DNA of 64,000 bases from Myxococcales bacterium (GCA_020633335.1 JACKDU010000007.1:124001-188000); one strand, 5' to 3'. Shown: positions 44,801 through 52,448, counted from the stretch's first letter. The notes: generated from the sequence alone by a model not told the origin. A program made the numbers and translations.

Positions 44801-44977
44801 ATGGCCGTCGCCTGGCAGCGCTTCGTCCACTCGCTCGATCGGCCGCTGCGGCAGGCCCAGGTCCAGGCCCACCGCCAGGCGGCGACGCGGCCGCGGGCCG
44901 AGGCGCTGCGCCTCCGCACCTCGGTGATCAGCGGGCTTGACGCGCTCATCGAGAGCGTCCGAGAACTGGGGGCGTGA
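41816..44977 (+). CDS. Dynamin-type large GTPase with N-terminal TPR region, second of the pair
   Basis: This encodes 1053 residues from ATG 41816. Residues about 60-580 are helical TPR-like repeats (LRLAGRFTAARERLRTILQE, and a Pro/Ala-rich linker near 245-265). The GTPase domain starts about residue 590: P-loop GEFSSGKST at 598-606, TTTTINV as G2, DTPG with Asp690, and NKVDTL for base specificity. The C-terminal 300 residues are helical, without an obvious membrane paddle. An N-terminal TPR half fused to a dynamin GTPase is unusual. It overlaps the first GTPase by ATGA and rnhB by GTGA (44974-44977). The upstream M48-like gene is the third possible member of this group. Confidence 0.85.
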   Translation: MSPGRDDDPTSGKDAHEGDDAGDKATETAVNALRSVGAALGGWARRVGKVIAETAAPPAGAEELKIALAEIAELRLAGRFTAARERLRTILQERPRDLQVVTSYGLTLVAETISDGRAPAAMVELLGELSGFKQRPAIAPIIEAALKQSRQEHDAALDDLRRAQRTLDDLPSVYRGEGRFYVQLLATSAQASRGRYDRALLELHKARASVPEGAQGPIVRRFLREGTAVLLAEDHLDEAIAWLTPLAAPPAPPPAPSAEAGDEEASEGPSVEAPPPSPLTDVTLARSLLARGLLAEALAAKGDHDGAHALVDSLPDEPAWDAVRIRVGLSIGATPETRDRALRHLQIAPEEWQRGRLWALAEAATWGGRATPPASTTIEAVLEALVKAADAAPPGQRDGFIHELAHVALRADAFPEAVRAVLQRRLGRDGDTAAEEVRLCRARDRLRRGEVEAASEDFIGAQTPRFRAQPDLGGPWGPDAVSPLRDPVVRLRTLRSQRALAAAEYCLQVELPEHAQELLVEALAEAPNLAPARVLLTTVSRPTRSARLEDLLAAATTVLAALPSNVLGVPLAGVQKALSGVIAARERLARPLTIAVMGEFSSGKSTFVNALLGEAIAPMGVLPTTTTINVFRRGPTGGARIYFRDDRVSTLARGDIHNFLHGLDDVTASQIRHVEIERTGARMGDASVVDTPGLNALDAFHERVAREFIDEADAVIWIFSATRGSTASEAGMLSTLRADGRQVLGVLNKVDTLDDDERVELCDYLKEQLGEVLVDIVPVCASQALALRSGDGPPGAGDSFAAVEEALEEHFLRRARELKRALTARRLSESLVRAHGAVDAAATALEAAADGAAGSDHLDTLRGAQHLITFGERMYAAVLELDDLLVRECLALGILRSGAGMSRETLGAQDSWYLTTVVRDSMLRALQSALGEISREPESEILYDVLTQHLVPWGRGYLDGLGASGWLVRLITENGPSIARGEAALRDRLRIALTPMAVAWQRFVHSLDRPLRQAQVQAHRQAATRPRAEALRLRTSVISGLDALIESVRELGA

Positions 44978-45675
44978 GCGGGAACGAGCGCGCGCAGCGG
45001 GTGATCGGCGTCGACGAGGCCGGTCGCGGGCCGATCCTCGGGCCGATGGCCCTGGCGGCGGTGGCCGTCGATCCGGAGGGCGTCGACGCGCTCGTCCGCC
45101 TCGGCGTCGCCGACTCCAAGCGCTTCGGCGCCGGCGCCAAGGCCCAGGCGCTGCGGGCCGAGCTCGCGGCGGCGATCGAGGAGTGTGTCCTTGAGGCCAG
45201 GTGCGTCCTGGTGACGGTGCCGGCGATCGACGCCCGCACGCTCCGCGGCGAGCTCAACCACCTCGAGCGCGAGATCGCGGCCGACCTCCTCCAGGCGATC
45301 GCCGCCGAGCACCGCGACCGGATCATCTGCGACGGCGCCCGCCTCTTCGCGCCGCTCCGCGCCCGCTACCGCGGGCTCGAGGCGGTGGACCGCGGCGAGT
45401 CGGCCCACGTCGCGGTCGCGGCCGCGTCGATCCTCGCCAAGCACGCGCGCGACCAGGCCTTCGCGGCGATCGCCGCCCGCTACGAGGAGGAGTTCGGGCC
45501 CCTCGGGGGCGGCGGCTACCTGAACGCGCCGACCCGACGCTTCCTCGACGCCTACGTCGCCCGCCACGGCGAGCTCCCGCCCGAGGCGCGGCGCTCCTGG
45601 GGGGCGCCGAAGGAGGAGGGCGTCGCGGCGAAGAAGCAGGGGCCCGCGGGGCAGCTCAGCCTCGGCGATCTCTAG
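44974..45675 (+). CDS. rnhB: Ribonuclease HII
   Basis: RNase HII cuts RNA in RNA-DNA hybrids and removes single ribonucleotides from DNA. The 233-residue product from GTG 44974 has the catalytic Asp14-Glu15 in GVDEAGRGPILGPM, DSKRFGAGA, EREIAADLLQAI, the aspartate in ICDGARLF, and HVAVAAASILAKHARD. The C-terminal tail EEGVAAKKQGPAGQLSLGDL carries the QLSLGDL end. Its start overlaps the dynamin gene, which makes it the last gene of that operon. A perfect 12-bp inverted repeat spans its stop codon. Confidence 0.95.
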   Translation: MSGNERAQRVIGVDEAGRGPILGPMALAAVAVDPEGVDALVRLGVADSKRFGAGAKAQALRAELAAAIEECVLEARCVLVTVPAIDARTLRGELNHLEREIAADLLQAIAAEHRDRIICDGARLFAPLRARYRGLEAVDRGESAHVAVAAASILAKHARDQAFAAIAARYEEEFGPLGGGGYLNAPTRRFLDAYVARHGELPPEARRSWGAPKEEGVAAKKQGPAGQLSLGDL

Positions 45676-45700
45676 CCTGTCCATTGGGGAGATCGCCGAG
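45661..45700 (+). terminator. 12-bp inverted repeat spanning the rnhB stop codon
   Basis: CTCGGCGATCTC (45661-45672) and GAGATCGCCGAG (45689-45700) are exact reverse complements around a 16-nt loop. GAGATCGCCGAG appears a third time at 45752-45763 inside the end of the sigma factor gene. A second palindrome CCTGTC/GACAGG lies at 45714-45731, between the two convergent genes. Confidence 0.65.
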
Positions 45701-45713
45701 CGGCGGTCTAGAG

Positions 45714-45731
45714 CCTGTCTATTGGGACAGG
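45714..45731. terminator. CCTGTC...GACAGG palindrome between convergent genes
   Basis: CCTGTC (45714-45719) and GACAGG (45726-45731) pair across a 6-nt loop between the rnhB stop and the sigma factor stop at 45740. The layout resembles the palindrome at 2996-3015. Confidence 0.45.
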
Positions 45732-45739
45732 ATGGTCGT

Positions 45740-46363
45740 TCACTCCTTGCGGAGATCGCCGAGCTCGGAGCGGAGCTTCTCGAGCGCGTAGCGCATCCGG
45801 CTCTTCACGGTGTTCTCCGGCGCGCCGACGATCTCGCCGATCTCCTTGAAGGAGAGGCCGCCGAGCTGGCGCATCAGGAAGACCTCGCGCTGGTCGTCGG
45901 GGAGGAGGTCGAGGGCCGCGGAGACCCGCCGCTGGATCGTCGGGCCCATCGCCTCGTCGTCGACCTCGACCTGGACCGCGGCGGTGCTGTCGATCATGCT
46001 CTCGCGCTCGTCGCCGTCGCGCCCGCGACGGGGCGCGTCGAGCGAGACCGTCCGGCGGAATTTCGCGCGCCGGCTCTCGTCGACGCAGAGGTTCCGGGCG
46101 ATCGTGTAGAGCCAGGTCGAGAAGCGCGCGGTCTGCTCGTAGCGCGACTTCGCCCGGATCACCCGGAGGAAGACCTCCTGCAGGAGCTCCTCCGCGCGGC
46201 TCGGGTTGTTGACGCTGCGCAGCAGGAAGTTGAAGAGCCCGCGGCGATGACGGCTCACCAGGACCGCGAAGGCCTTCGAGTCCCCCCGACGAAAGCTCAC
46301 CATGAGCGCCTCGTCGGTCGGCCCGTCGGCGCCCTCGCGCCCGTTGTGGGTAGCGTCTGTCAT
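45740..46363 (-). CDS. ECF-family RNA polymerase sigma factor
   Basis: This encodes 207 residues from ATG 46363; the frame opens at 46411 but MTDATHNG fits better. Region 2 carries LVSRHRRGLFNFLLRSV, ELLQEVFLRVIRAKSRYEQT and FSTWLYTIARNLCVDESRR, the core and -10 recognition helices. A charged linker follows, then region 4: LDLLPDDQREVFLMRQLGGL, SFKEIGEIVGAPENTVKSRM, RYALEKLRSELGDL. No anti-sigma gene is adjacent on the same strand, so its control is unclear. Target promoters are unknown. Confidence 0.92.
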   Translation of the reverse strand: MTDATHNGREGADGPTDEALMVSFRRGDSKAFAVLVSRHRRGLFNFLLRSVNNPSRAEELLQEVFLRVIRAKSRYEQTARFSTWLYTIARNLCVDESRRAKFRRTVSLDAPRRGRDGDERESMIDSTAAVQVEVDDEAMGPTIQRRVSAALDLLPDDQREVFLMRQLGGLSFKEIGEIVGAPENTVKSRMRYALEKLRSELGDLRKE

Positions 46364-46508
46364 GCCGAGAACGGCGCTCGTGGGCAGCTCCGAGTTTGCG
46401 CACAGGCGCAAGACGGTGGCAAGCAGATCGATCCCGCGGGCATGCGGACCTTGTCGGCGTCGCGCATTGCGCGCAAGGTCATCTCGGCGCCCCGCGGCGC
46501 CGCCGAGT

Positions 46509-46528
46509 TACATGTCCAAAGAGACATG
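46509..46528. repeat. ACATGTC...GACATGT palindrome
   Basis: ACATGTC (46509-46515) and GACATGT (46522-46528) are exact reverse complements with a 6-nt spacer, in the 265-bp gap between mutM and the sigma factor gene. It could be an operator for the sigma factor gene or a member of the TGTC/GACA palindrome set. Confidence 0.45.
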
Positions 46529-46628
46529 TGACCCCACACGACCGCCCCGAAGCCCCGGGCTCTTCCCCCGACGCAAGCGATCGAGGCATGCCCGACTCCT
46601 CGAGCGCCCGCGACGACACGAAGCCGAC

Positions 46629-47468
46629 CTAGCGGACCCGCCGCGCCGACTGGTCGAAGGGACAGTAGACCCCGCTCCGCCCGCCATGGACGAAGCCCCG
46701 CAGCGCCCGACCACAGCGCGGGCAAGGCTCGCCCTCGCGGCCGTAGACCCGGAGGTCGTCCTGGTTGCGGCCGACCTCGCCGACGACGTTTCGAAAGTCC
46801 TTGAGCGTCGTCCCGCCGTTGTCGATCCCCCGCTGGAGCGCGTCCCGAAGGGCGACGGCGAGGCGATCCCAGGCGCTCGCGCGGAGGCGCGCCGCCGGCG
46901 TGAGCGGGTGGAGGCCGGCGTCGAAGAGCGCCTCGATCGCGTAGATGTTGCCGACGCCGGCGACCGCTCGCTGATCGAGGAGCGCGTCCCGGAGCCCGCG
47001 CTCGCTCCGACCGAGGCGCGCCGCCAGGAGCTCGCCGTCGAAGTCGGGATCGAGGGGCTCTGGGCCGAGCTCGGCGAGCGGCGCGGCCGCGAGGAGCTCG
47101 GCGAGCGGCGCCACCCGGTAGCCGCCGAAGCGCCGGGGATCGACGAGCCGGAGCTCGCGCCCGTCGCCGAAGGAGACCACCAGGTGAGTGTGCAGGGCCC
47201 GCGGATCGCCGGCGGCCGCGATCCCGCAGCGACCGCTCATCCCGAGGTGAAGGAGGAGCCCGAGCGGCTGCCCCTTCGCCGGCGCCATCTCCCAGACGAT
47301 GTACTTGCCGCGGCGCCGCAGCGCCCCCGGGCGGGCGCCGATCAGCGCCCGCGGGTCGCACTCCATCCGCATCTTCTCGCGGCTCCGCCAGGTGTCGACG
47401 ACCTCGGCGCGGATCCTCGCCTCGGCGAGCCCGCGGCGGACCGATTCGACCTCAGGGAGCTCCGGCAT
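46629..47468 (-). CDS. mutM: Formamidopyrimidine-DNA glycosylase
   Basis: MutM (Fpg) removes 8-oxoguanine and formamidopyrimidines and cleaves the AP site by beta/delta elimination. The 279-residue product has the catalytic N-terminal PELPEVESVRRGL (Pro2, Glu3), Lys55 in RGKYIVWEM, HLGMSGR, the helix-two-turn-helix ALLDQRAVAGVGNIYAIEAL and a C-terminal zinc finger with Arg264. The fourth zinc ligand is missing: Cys249, Cys252 and Cys269 are present, but position 272 is Asp (CPFDQ instead of CPxCQ). The start overlaps the rsmA stop region by 17 bp. The order tsaD-rsmA-mutM is tightly overlapped. Confidence 0.93.
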   Translation of the reverse strand: MPELPEVESVRRGLAEARIRAEVVDTWRSREKMRMECDPRALIGARPGALRRRGKYIVWEMAPAKGQPLGLLLHLGMSGRCGIAAAGDPRALHTHLVVSFGDGRELRLVDPRRFGGYRVAPLAELLAAAPLAELGPEPLDPDFDGELLAARLGRSERGLRDALLDQRAVAGVGNIYAIEALFDAGLHPLTPAARLRASAWDRLAVALRDALQRGIDNGGTTLKDFRNVVGEVGRNQDDLRVYGREGEPCPRCGRALRGFVHGGRSGVYCPFDQSARRVR

Positions 47469-48342
47469 CGCCGCCCTCCGGCGCCTCGCCGCCGCCCTCG
47501 GCCTCCGCCTCCGCGTCGGCCTCGCGCGCCCGCTGGATCGCCGCGAATTCAGCCGGGCCGAGGCGCTCCGGTCGGACCTGCGGATCGACGCCCGCGCGCT
47601 CGCACCAGGCGATCACGCGATCACGGCTGGCGAGCGACGAGAGGGCGTTGCCCAGCATCTTTCGCCGCTGCTGGAAGGCCGCCTGCACCAGGCGCCGCAG
47701 CCCCTCCTCGTCGGCGACCTCGCCCAGCGGCTGCGGCCGCGGATCGAGGCGAATCACCGTCGAGTCGACGCGCGGGCGCGGGACGAAGCAAGCCCGCGGC
47801 GCCTGGACCACGGTCGAGATCCAGCGGACCCGCGAGAGCATCGCCGTCACCCCGCCGTAGGTCCGCGATCCCGGCGGCGCGCAGAGGCGCTCGGCGACCT
47901 CGCGCTGGACCATGACGATCCACGGCCCGGTCACCCGGTGGTGGGCGAGGAGCGCGAAGAGGAGCGGGCCGGTGATCTGGTAGGGGAGGTTGCCGACGAT
48001 CGACGGCGGCGTCTCGAGCCCGGCGGCCGCGCTCGCGTAGTCGAAGCGGACCGCGTCGGCCTCGTGGAGGACGAAGCGCGGGTTGTCGCCGAGCTCGGCC
48101 CGCAGCACCTCGCAGAGATCGCGGTCGCGCTCGATCGCCCAGACCTCGGCGCCGGTGTCGAGGAGCGGCGCGGTGAGGGAGCCGAGGCCAGCGCCGATCT
48201 CGACCACACGGACCCCCGGCGCCGCGCCGCTGGCGGCGACGATCGCCCGGTGGATCGACGGCTCGTGGAGGAAGTTCTGCCCCCACGAGTGGCGGGCGGC
48301 GAGGCCGTAGCGGCGGAGGAGCTCGGGCGGGGAAGCGATCAC
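47452..48342 (-). CDS. rsmA: 16S rRNA (adenine-1518/1519-N6) dimethyltransferase
   Basis: RsmA (KsgA) dimethylates two adjacent adenosines in helix 45 of 16S rRNA during small-subunit assembly. The 296-residue product from GTG 48342 has GQNFLHEP near residue 21, SAM motif I VVEIGAGLGSLTAPLL, the acidic AIERDRDL, the catalytic IVGNLPYQITGP, and the C-terminal WISTVVQAPRACFVPRPRVDS and RRKMLGNALSSL blocks. The GTG start overlaps tsaD by GTGA. The C-terminal Glu/Ala/Gly tail is an extension over most homologues. Confidence 0.95.
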   Translation of the reverse strand: MIASPPELLRRYGLAARHSWGQNFLHEPSIHRAIVAASGAAPGVRVVEIGAGLGSLTAPLLDTGAEVWAIERDRDLCEVLRAELGDNPRFVLHEADAVRFDYASAAAGLETPPSIVGNLPYQITGPLLFALLAHHRVTGPWIVMVQREVAERLCAPPGSRTYGGVTAMLSRVRWISTVVQAPRACFVPRPRVDSTVIRLDPRPQPLGEVADEEGLRRLVQAAFQQRRKMLGNALSSLASRDRVIAWCERAGVDPQVRPERLGPAEFAAIQRAREADAEAEAEGGGEAPEGGDAGAP

Positions 48343-49430
48343 GACAGGCTCAACCTCGGGTCGTCAAGGGCGACGCTGGCGGCGACGTCGACCCGGGGGC
48401 GCGCGCCGGCGGCGATCCGGGCCGCGGCCGCGGCCGCGATCATCGCAGCGTTGTCGCCGCAGTAGCGGAGCGGCGGGATCTCGAGCTCAAAGCCGTCGGC
48501 GACCGCGGCCGCGGCGAAGGCCTCGCGGAGCCCGCGGTTGGCCGAGACGCCGCCGACGACGTGGATCCGCCGGCGACCGACGCGGGCGCGCGCACGCCGA
48601 GCCTTGGTCACCAGCACGTCGACCACCGCCGCCTGAAACGACGCGCAGATGTCCGCGAGGTGGCCCCGCGACGCCGGCTGACCGTGCTCCTCGATGTGCA
48701 CCAAGACCGCGGTCTTGAGGCCCGAGAACGAGAACTCGAGGTTCTTCGAATCGCTGAGCATCGCCCGCGGGAAGGCGATCGCGGCGGGGTCGCCCTCGGC
48801 CGCGAGGCGGTCGATGATCGGCCCGCCCGGGTAGCCGAGGCCGAGCATCTTCGACACCTTGTCGAAGGCCTCGCCGGCCGCGTCGTCGCGGGTCGCCCCG
48901 AGGATCGCGTAGTCGCCGAGGCCGCGGACGTCGACCAGCTCGCTGTGACCGCCCGAGACCAGGAGCGCGAGGTGGGGCTCAAAGGGCCGGGCCGCCCGCT
49001 CGTGATCGCCGAGGAGCGCCGAGAAGATGTGGCCCTCCATGTGGTGGATCCCGAGGAGCGGGAGCTCGGTCGCGGCCGCGATCCCGCGGGCCGCCTGCAC
49101 GCCGACCAGGAGCGCGCCGACCAGGCCGGGGCCGTCGGTGACCGCGAGCGCGTCGAGCTCGGCGAAGGAGGCGACGCCCGCCCGCTCCATCGCCTCCTCG
49201 ATCACCGGGACGATCGCCGTGAGGTGATGGCGGCTGGCGAGCTCGGGGACGATCCCGCCGAAGCGCGCGTGGACCTCGATCTGCGAGGCGACGACGCTCG
49301 CGCGGACCTCGAAGCCGTCGACGATGGCGCAGGCCGTCTCGTCGCACGACGACTCGATCGCCAGCACGCGCGGTCGCGTCGGCGGAGCGGCGGATGCCGG
49401 GGCGGGGGATGTCGTCGGGCCGATGCTCAC
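48339..49430 (-). CDS. tsaD: tRNA N6-threonylcarbamoyladenosine transferase TsaD
   Basis: TsaD transfers the threonylcarbamoyl group to A37 of ANN-decoding tRNAs, working with TsaB and TsaE. The 363-residue ASKHA-fold protein shows VLAIESSCDETACAIVDG, the iron-binding motif HHMEGHIFSALL with His130 and His134, LLVSGGHSELV, EAFDKVSKMLGLGYPGG and GGVSANRGLREAF. The first 20 residues are a Pro/Ala-rich extension before RVLAIESS. The stop overlaps rsmA by 4 bp. TsaB and TsaE are not in the window. Confidence 0.96.
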   Translation of the reverse strand: MSIGPTTSPAPASAAPPTRPRVLAIESSCDETACAIVDGFEVRASVVASQIEVHARFGGIVPELASRHHLTAIVPVIEEAMERAGVASFAELDALAVTDGPGLVGALLVGVQAARGIAAATELPLLGIHHMEGHIFSALLGDHERAARPFEPHLALLVSGGHSELVDVRGLGDYAILGATRDDAAGEAFDKVSKMLGLGYPGGPIIDRLAAEGDPAAIAFPRAMLSDSKNLEFSFSGLKTAVLVHIEEHGQPASRGHLADICASFQAAVVDVLVTKARRARARVGRRRIHVVGGVSANRGLREAFAAAAVADGFELEIPPLRYCGDNAAMIAAAAAARIAAGARPRVDVAASVALDDPRLSLS

Positions 49431-50356
49431 TCGGAGAGCTTGCGACGGAGGCGATAGATCTTCCGGCGCACGCCGCTGGCGTAGCGAGAATCGGGGGCGA
49501 GTTCAAGGTAGCGCTTGTACGCGGCGATCGCGTCGGCGGCGGCGCCCTGCTCCTCGTGGACCACGGCGCTGGTGAGGTGGGCCTCGGCGAGCTCGGGGTG
49601 CTCGGCGACCGCGACGTCGGCGGCCTCGCGGGCGGCCGGGAGATCGCCGCGCTCGAGGGCGATCTTCGCCCGGAGGACCAGCGCCGGGCCGTTCTTTGGA
49701 TCGCGGGCGAGGGCCCGGGCGACCTCAAAGCTCGCCTCGACCGCGCCGCGGCGGTAGAGACGCTCCGCCTCGGCGACGATCGCCTCGATCTCCTCCGGGC
49801 TCGCGCCCGCCGGTCGGTCCTCGCCTGCGGAGCCGCTCGGCGCCGCCGCTTCGCCCGGCGGGTTCATCGCCGAGATCACCACGGGCGGCCCGCTGGGGGT
49901 CTCCGGAGCCGGCGGCGCGCCCCCACCCGGCCGCAGGCGATCGCGGAAGATCCAGGCCGAGGCCGCGACGGCGATCACCAGGAGGAGAGCGATCGTCCGC
50001 GCCGAGAAGCGCGAGGGCAGGCGGATCTCGTCCTCGTCGATCACCGCCGGCGGCGCCTGATAGCCGGTCGGCGGCGGAAGAGGCGGCGGCAGGACGACCG
50101 CGTGGCGCGAGGTGACCGACGAGAACATCCCGGCCATCGCGTTTAGGCGGCCGAAGTCGTCGCGGCTCTCCGTGAGGAGGAGGAGGTTGGCGCTGCGCTC
50201 GGCCGGGCTATCGCCGGGGTCGTCGACGATCTCGCCGGCGATCAGCCCCGACGGCGTGGCGGCGGTGGTCCGCGCGAAGACCGGGTGAGCGCCGCTCACG
50301 TGGGGCACGCCGCTGAGATGGACGAGGATCGACGGGCGCTGGCTGGCGCTGCTCAT
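49427..50356 (-). CDS. Single-pass membrane protein with TPR domain
   Basis: This encodes 309 residues from ATG 50356. An N-terminal polar region (RPSILVHLSGVPHVSG; TPSGLIAGEIVDD; SANLLLLTESRDDFGRLNAM) precedes one transmembrane helix near residues 112-130 (ARTIALLLVIAVAASAWIF). A Pro-rich linker then leads to TPR repeats at about 195-300 (IVAEAERLYRRGAVEASFEV; GPALVLRAKIALERGDLPAA; DAIAAYKRYLELAPDSRYAS), ending in IYRLRRKLSE. The stop overlaps tsaD by 4 bp. The start overlaps the tail of the DUF4388 gene in another frame by about 150 bp, so the two may originally have been one gene or have diverged by a frameshift. Confidence 0.72.
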   Translation of the reverse strand: MSSASQRPSILVHLSGVPHVSGAHPVFARTTAATPSGLIAGEIVDDPGDSPAERSANLLLLTESRDDFGRLNAMAGMFSSVTSRHAVVLPPPLPPPTGYQAPPAVIDEDEIRLPSRFSARTIALLLVIAVAASAWIFRDRLRPGGGAPPAPETPSGPPVVISAMNPPGEAAAPSGSAGEDRPAGASPEEIEAIVAEAERLYRRGAVEASFEVARALARDPKNGPALVLRAKIALERGDLPAAREAADVAVAEHPELAEAHLTSAVVHEEQGAAADAIAAYKRYLELAPDSRYASGVRRKIYRLRRKLSE

Positions 50357-52319
50357 CGCCGCCTCGGCCGAGCTGACGCGGGCGAAGCTCCTGGCTCTCG
50401 CCGACGATCTCACCGGCGCTCTCGGCCCGCGTGAGACCCTTCGGCGGGGAGACGGCCCCGTTGATCGCCGGCACCCGGACGCTGCGCCGCTGCAGCCGGC
50501 GCTCGCGGAGGAGCGGCAGGACCTTGGCCACCTGGGTCGGCTCGTCGTCTTCATTGAGCGGCGGCGTGGGTGACGGCTTCGGCGCGGCAGCTGGTTGCGT
50601 GTCGGACTCGTCGGCGGCGAAGGCCTCCCACTCGTCGAAGCTCGGGCCCTCCTGGGCCGGCGGCGCCCACGTCGAGTCGTCCTCGGCGGGCTTGGGGGCG
50701 TCGAGGAGCTCCGCCGGGACCAGCATGTCGGGGAGCGTGGTGCGATCTTCGCGGGCGATCCCGCGGGCGGTCTCGCGGGCGATCGCCTCCTCCGCCTGGG
50801 CCACCAGCGCCTCGCGGAGAACCTCGGCGGGGCCGGTGATCGGCGCTGGTGCCTCCACCGCCGTGGCCTCCGCGACCTCGACCTCCTCCGCGGCCTCCGC
50901 GACCTCCGCTGCCTTGACCTCGTCGGCAGCCGCGAGGCCGGTGTTCGCGGCCGGCTCCGAGACCTCGGCGACCTTGGCCATCGCCTCGCCTGCGCTCGCC
51001 TCGCCTTCGCTCGCGTCACCAGGGCTCGCCTCGGCGCGAAGCGTCGGCCGGCTCGGGATCCGCCACGGCGTCCGTTGCCCGGGCCCCGCGCCGCCGATCG
51101 CGTCGGCGATCGCCCGGCCGATGATCCCGGACTCGCGCTCGCTGACCTCGCGGAAGCGCTCCGCCAATGTCCCCGCCTCGCGCACGGGCGGCCGGAAGAC
51201 GTAGCTCCCGTCGCGCTCCTCGCCGGCGAAGCGGCCCGAGGCCCCGGCGTCATCCGGATGCTCGTCGGGGATCCCGCTGACCAGCGGCGCGTCGACGTCG
51301 ACCTCGGCGTCGCTGGCGATCCCCGGAAATGGCTCCGGGAAGGCCGGGAGCGGCGGGAGCTCCTCGGTCGGCGCGGCGCTGGGCTCCGGGTGATCGACGA
51401 GGACGCCGTCGACCCGCAGGTTGCGGAGGGCCTCGAGGGCGAGGAGGAGATCGCGTCCGCTCTCCTCGACGATCTCGCGGACGCTCCGTCGGCCGTCGCA
51501 GCCGCGGATCAGCGCGAGCTGCTCGGCGCCGAGGGTGGCGCGGCGGGCCGCCAGGAGCTCGTGGTCGACCCAGAGATGGGTCTCGAGCGGGACCTCCTCG
51601 CAGAGGCGCATCCACTCGTCGAGGCGGCGGAGGCTCTCGCCGACGAGGCTGGACATCGACGCCCGGATCACCTCGCCGCGGACGACTGGGCCGAGCTTGA
51701 ACTCGAAGGCCCCCGACTCGTGGAGGAGGAGGCGGAAGACCGCGTCCTCCCCCTCGAAGCGGCCGCAGACCGCGTCGGTGATCCGCCCCTGGGCGAACCA
51801 GAGGGTCGAGGTGTGATCCCCGAGCCCGACCGTGAGTGTGCCGCTCTCGCCGACGCGCTCGATGAGGGCGAGGAGATCGATCGGCGTGACGTCGCGGAGA
51901 TCGCCGCGGAGCTCGCGGGTCTCGCCGGCGAGGAGCCTGGCGATCTCGCGGCGATGGAGCGCGCGGTCGAGGCGCTCGACGAGCTCCGCGACGGTCGGCG
52001 CGTGGACCAGGACGTCGTCGGCGAGCGCCGTCGGCAGGACGGCCTCGCCGACGCCGTCGTCGAGCATCATGACGAACGCGACCTCGGAGCAGCCGGAGCG
52101 CGAGCGGACGACCTCCGCGAGGCTCACGCCGCCGTCGTGGTCCTCCGGGAACGACGCCGAGCTGACGATCGCGCCCGGGACCGCGTGATCGAGGAACCAG
52201 AGGGCCTGCTCGGGCGAGCCGGCGACCGTGACCCGGAAGCCTGCGCGTCGCAGACCGACCTCGAGGGCGCGGCGGCGGCGAGAGTCGCCATCGACCAGGA
52301 GCAGGCTACGCTCGGCCAT
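50208..52319 (-). CDS. Pseudo-receiver protein with DUF4388 domain
   Basis: This encodes 703 residues from ATG 52319. Residues 1-125 resemble a response-regulator receiver (SLLLVDGDSRRRRALEVGLR), but the phospho-acceptor Asp position reads Ser (IVSSASFPE), so it probably cannot be phosphorylated. Residues about 130-290 match DUF4388 (PatA-like): LRGDLRDVTPIDLLALIERV, LWFAQGRITDAV, FRLLLHESGAFEFKLGP. A long acidic Ala/Glu region follows, then KPSPTPPLNEDDEPTQVAKV. The last 50 residues (Arg-rich) overlap the TPR gene and look out of frame. DUF4388 proteins often act with two-component or motility pathways in myxobacteria; the role here is unknown. Confidence 0.75.
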   Translation of the reverse strand: MAERSLLLVDGDSRRRRALEVGLRRAGFRVTVAGSPEQALWFLDHAVPGAIVSSASFPEDHDGGVSLAEVVRSRSGCSEVAFVMMLDDGVGEAVLPTALADDVLVHAPTVAELVERLDRALHRREIARLLAGETRELRGDLRDVTPIDLLALIERVGESGTLTVGLGDHTSTLWFAQGRITDAVCGRFEGEDAVFRLLLHESGAFEFKLGPVVRGEVIRASMSSLVGESLRRLDEWMRLCEEVPLETHLWVDHELLAARRATLGAEQLALIRGCDGRRSVREIVEESGRDLLLALEALRNLRVDGVLVDHPEPSAAPTEELPPLPAFPEPFPGIASDAEVDVDAPLVSGIPDEHPDDAGASGRFAGEERDGSYVFRPPVREAGTLAERFREVSERESGIIGRAIADAIGGAGPGQRTPWRIPSRPTLRAEASPGDASEGEASAGEAMAKVAEVSEPAANTGLAAADEVKAAEVAEAAEEVEVAEATAVEAPAPITGPAEVLREALVAQAEEAIARETARGIAREDRTTLPDMLVPAELLDAPKPAEDDSTWAPPAQEGPSFDEWEAFAADESDTQPAAAPKPSPTPPLNEDDEPTQVAKVLPLLRERRLQRRSVRVPAINGAVSPPKGLTRAESAGEIVGESQELRPRQLGRGGDEQRQPAPVDPRPSQRRAPRERRSPGLRADHRRHAVGADRRRDRRRPRR

Positions 52320-52328
52320 CGGCTCCCA

Positions 52329-52448
52329 TCACCCGCGTGTCCACGGGGTGAGATCGCGGGCTCGCAGCGCGTCGAGGCCCCTGCAGACCTCACCGACAGG
52401 GCGCAGCGACCCGCCCTCCGCAATCACGTCGTCGCCGTCGACCCACAT
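52329..52448 (-). CDS. Candidate small ORF just upstream of the DUF4388 gene
   Basis: The 39-codon frame from ATG 52448 (or about 47 codons from TTG 52469) reads MWVDGDDVIAEGGSLRPV, then EVCRGLDALRARDLTPWTRG. Its codons have the local high third-position G+C. It ends 9 bp before the ATG at 52319, with GGGAG in between, so it could be a leader ORF. It could also be chance, since there is no known homologue in my memory. Confidence 0.3.
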   Translation of the reverse strand: MWVDGDDVIAEGGSLRPVGEVCRGLDALRARDLTPWTRG

